A stretch of 64,000 nt of DNA, from positions 310,001-374,000 of the forward strand of contig NZ_OCTP01000010.1 in NCBI RefSeq assembly GCF_900232825.1, read 5' to 3'. The DNA comes from Anaerococcus sp. Marseille-P3625. Lineage in GTDB: Bacteria; Bacillota; Clostridia; Tissierellales; Peptoniphilaceae. Positions 63,633 through 64,000 of this stretch are shown one piece after another. Every line of letters begins with the position of its first letter. The stretch's first letter is position 1. The notes beneath the pieces are model-generated. The model saw nothing but the letters and a program-made list of their open reading frames with translations. It was not told where the DNA came from and did no database searches. A program made the translations under genes and the position numbers.

Positions 63633-63645
63633 ATAAAATTAATAA

Positions 63646-64000
<355 letters not shown>

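Overview
The window is about 64 kb of low-GC (by eye roughly 30%) chromosome of a Gram-positive, probably anaerobic bacterium. The best guess is an anaerobic coccus of the Peptoniphilaceae (Anaerococcus, Peptoniphilus or a relative). The reasons are base composition, a V/A-type ATPase operon, a fused IspH-ribosomal protein S1 gene, a primase-sigma-TrmK-Nif3 cluster, a tmk-darA-holB-ricT cluster and a clostridial-type ferredoxin. Genus is inference; no 16S rRNA is present.

Layout. 1-2480: end of guaB then purE-purM-purC (purine synthesis). 2.5-4.0 kb: glmM. 4.0-7.5 kb: rpmG-secE-nusG-rplK-rplA-rplJ-rplL, with two matching hairpins before rplK and rplA and an L10-type attenuator before rplJ. 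The operon ends at a terminator; rpoB and rpoC do not follow. 7.6-8.5 kb: a zinc metallopeptidase gene on the minus strand. 8.5-12.5 kb: an accessory island lying at the 3' end of a tRNA-Thr gene. It holds decayed C-terminal toxin genes (a RelA/SpoT-like fragment and a frameshifted phage-head-like/nuclease-like toxin), several intact probable immunity genes (an HD alarmone-hydrolase-like protein, a 71-residue protein, a CPCC zinc-knuckle protein) and a solitary HicB-type gene with a palindrome inside its promoter. 12.5-15.7 kb: tRNA-Thr, a lone tuf gene with unusual codon choice, a duplicated 50-base element, and a lipoprotein glycosyl hydrolase. 15.7-22.2 kb: AraC-type regulator, dnaG-rpoD-trmK-nif3, RNase P RNA. 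22.2-27.7 kb: structured intergenic region, NlpC/P60 hydrolase, folD, FemAB-like protein, then a class C group II intron inserted just after the FemAB terminator and abutting tpx. 27.7-33.2 kb: tpx, L25, tmk-darA-holB-ricT, ferredoxin with a Fur-like box, tmcAL. 33.3-47.3 kb: a long, tightly overlapping housekeeping cluster from efp to the ispH-rpsA fusion, then miaB. 47.4-56.3 kb: V/A-type ATPase operon with subunit I split into two genes, the second carrying an internal tandem duplication. 56.3-60.5 kb: rodA (minus), nth (apparently starting at ATT), a HAD phosphatase, trmL, trxB. 60.6-64 kb: glycolytic genes gap-pgk-tpiA-eno, with eno cut by the window end.

Most of the window is core metabolism and information processing. 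The unusual parts are the toxin/immunity island beside tRNA-Thr, the rearranged ATPase stator subunit, the group IIC intron placed between two convergent genes, a Tpx lacking its resolving cysteine, and several structured regulatory regions. All names rest on reading motifs and gene order by eye; no search was run.
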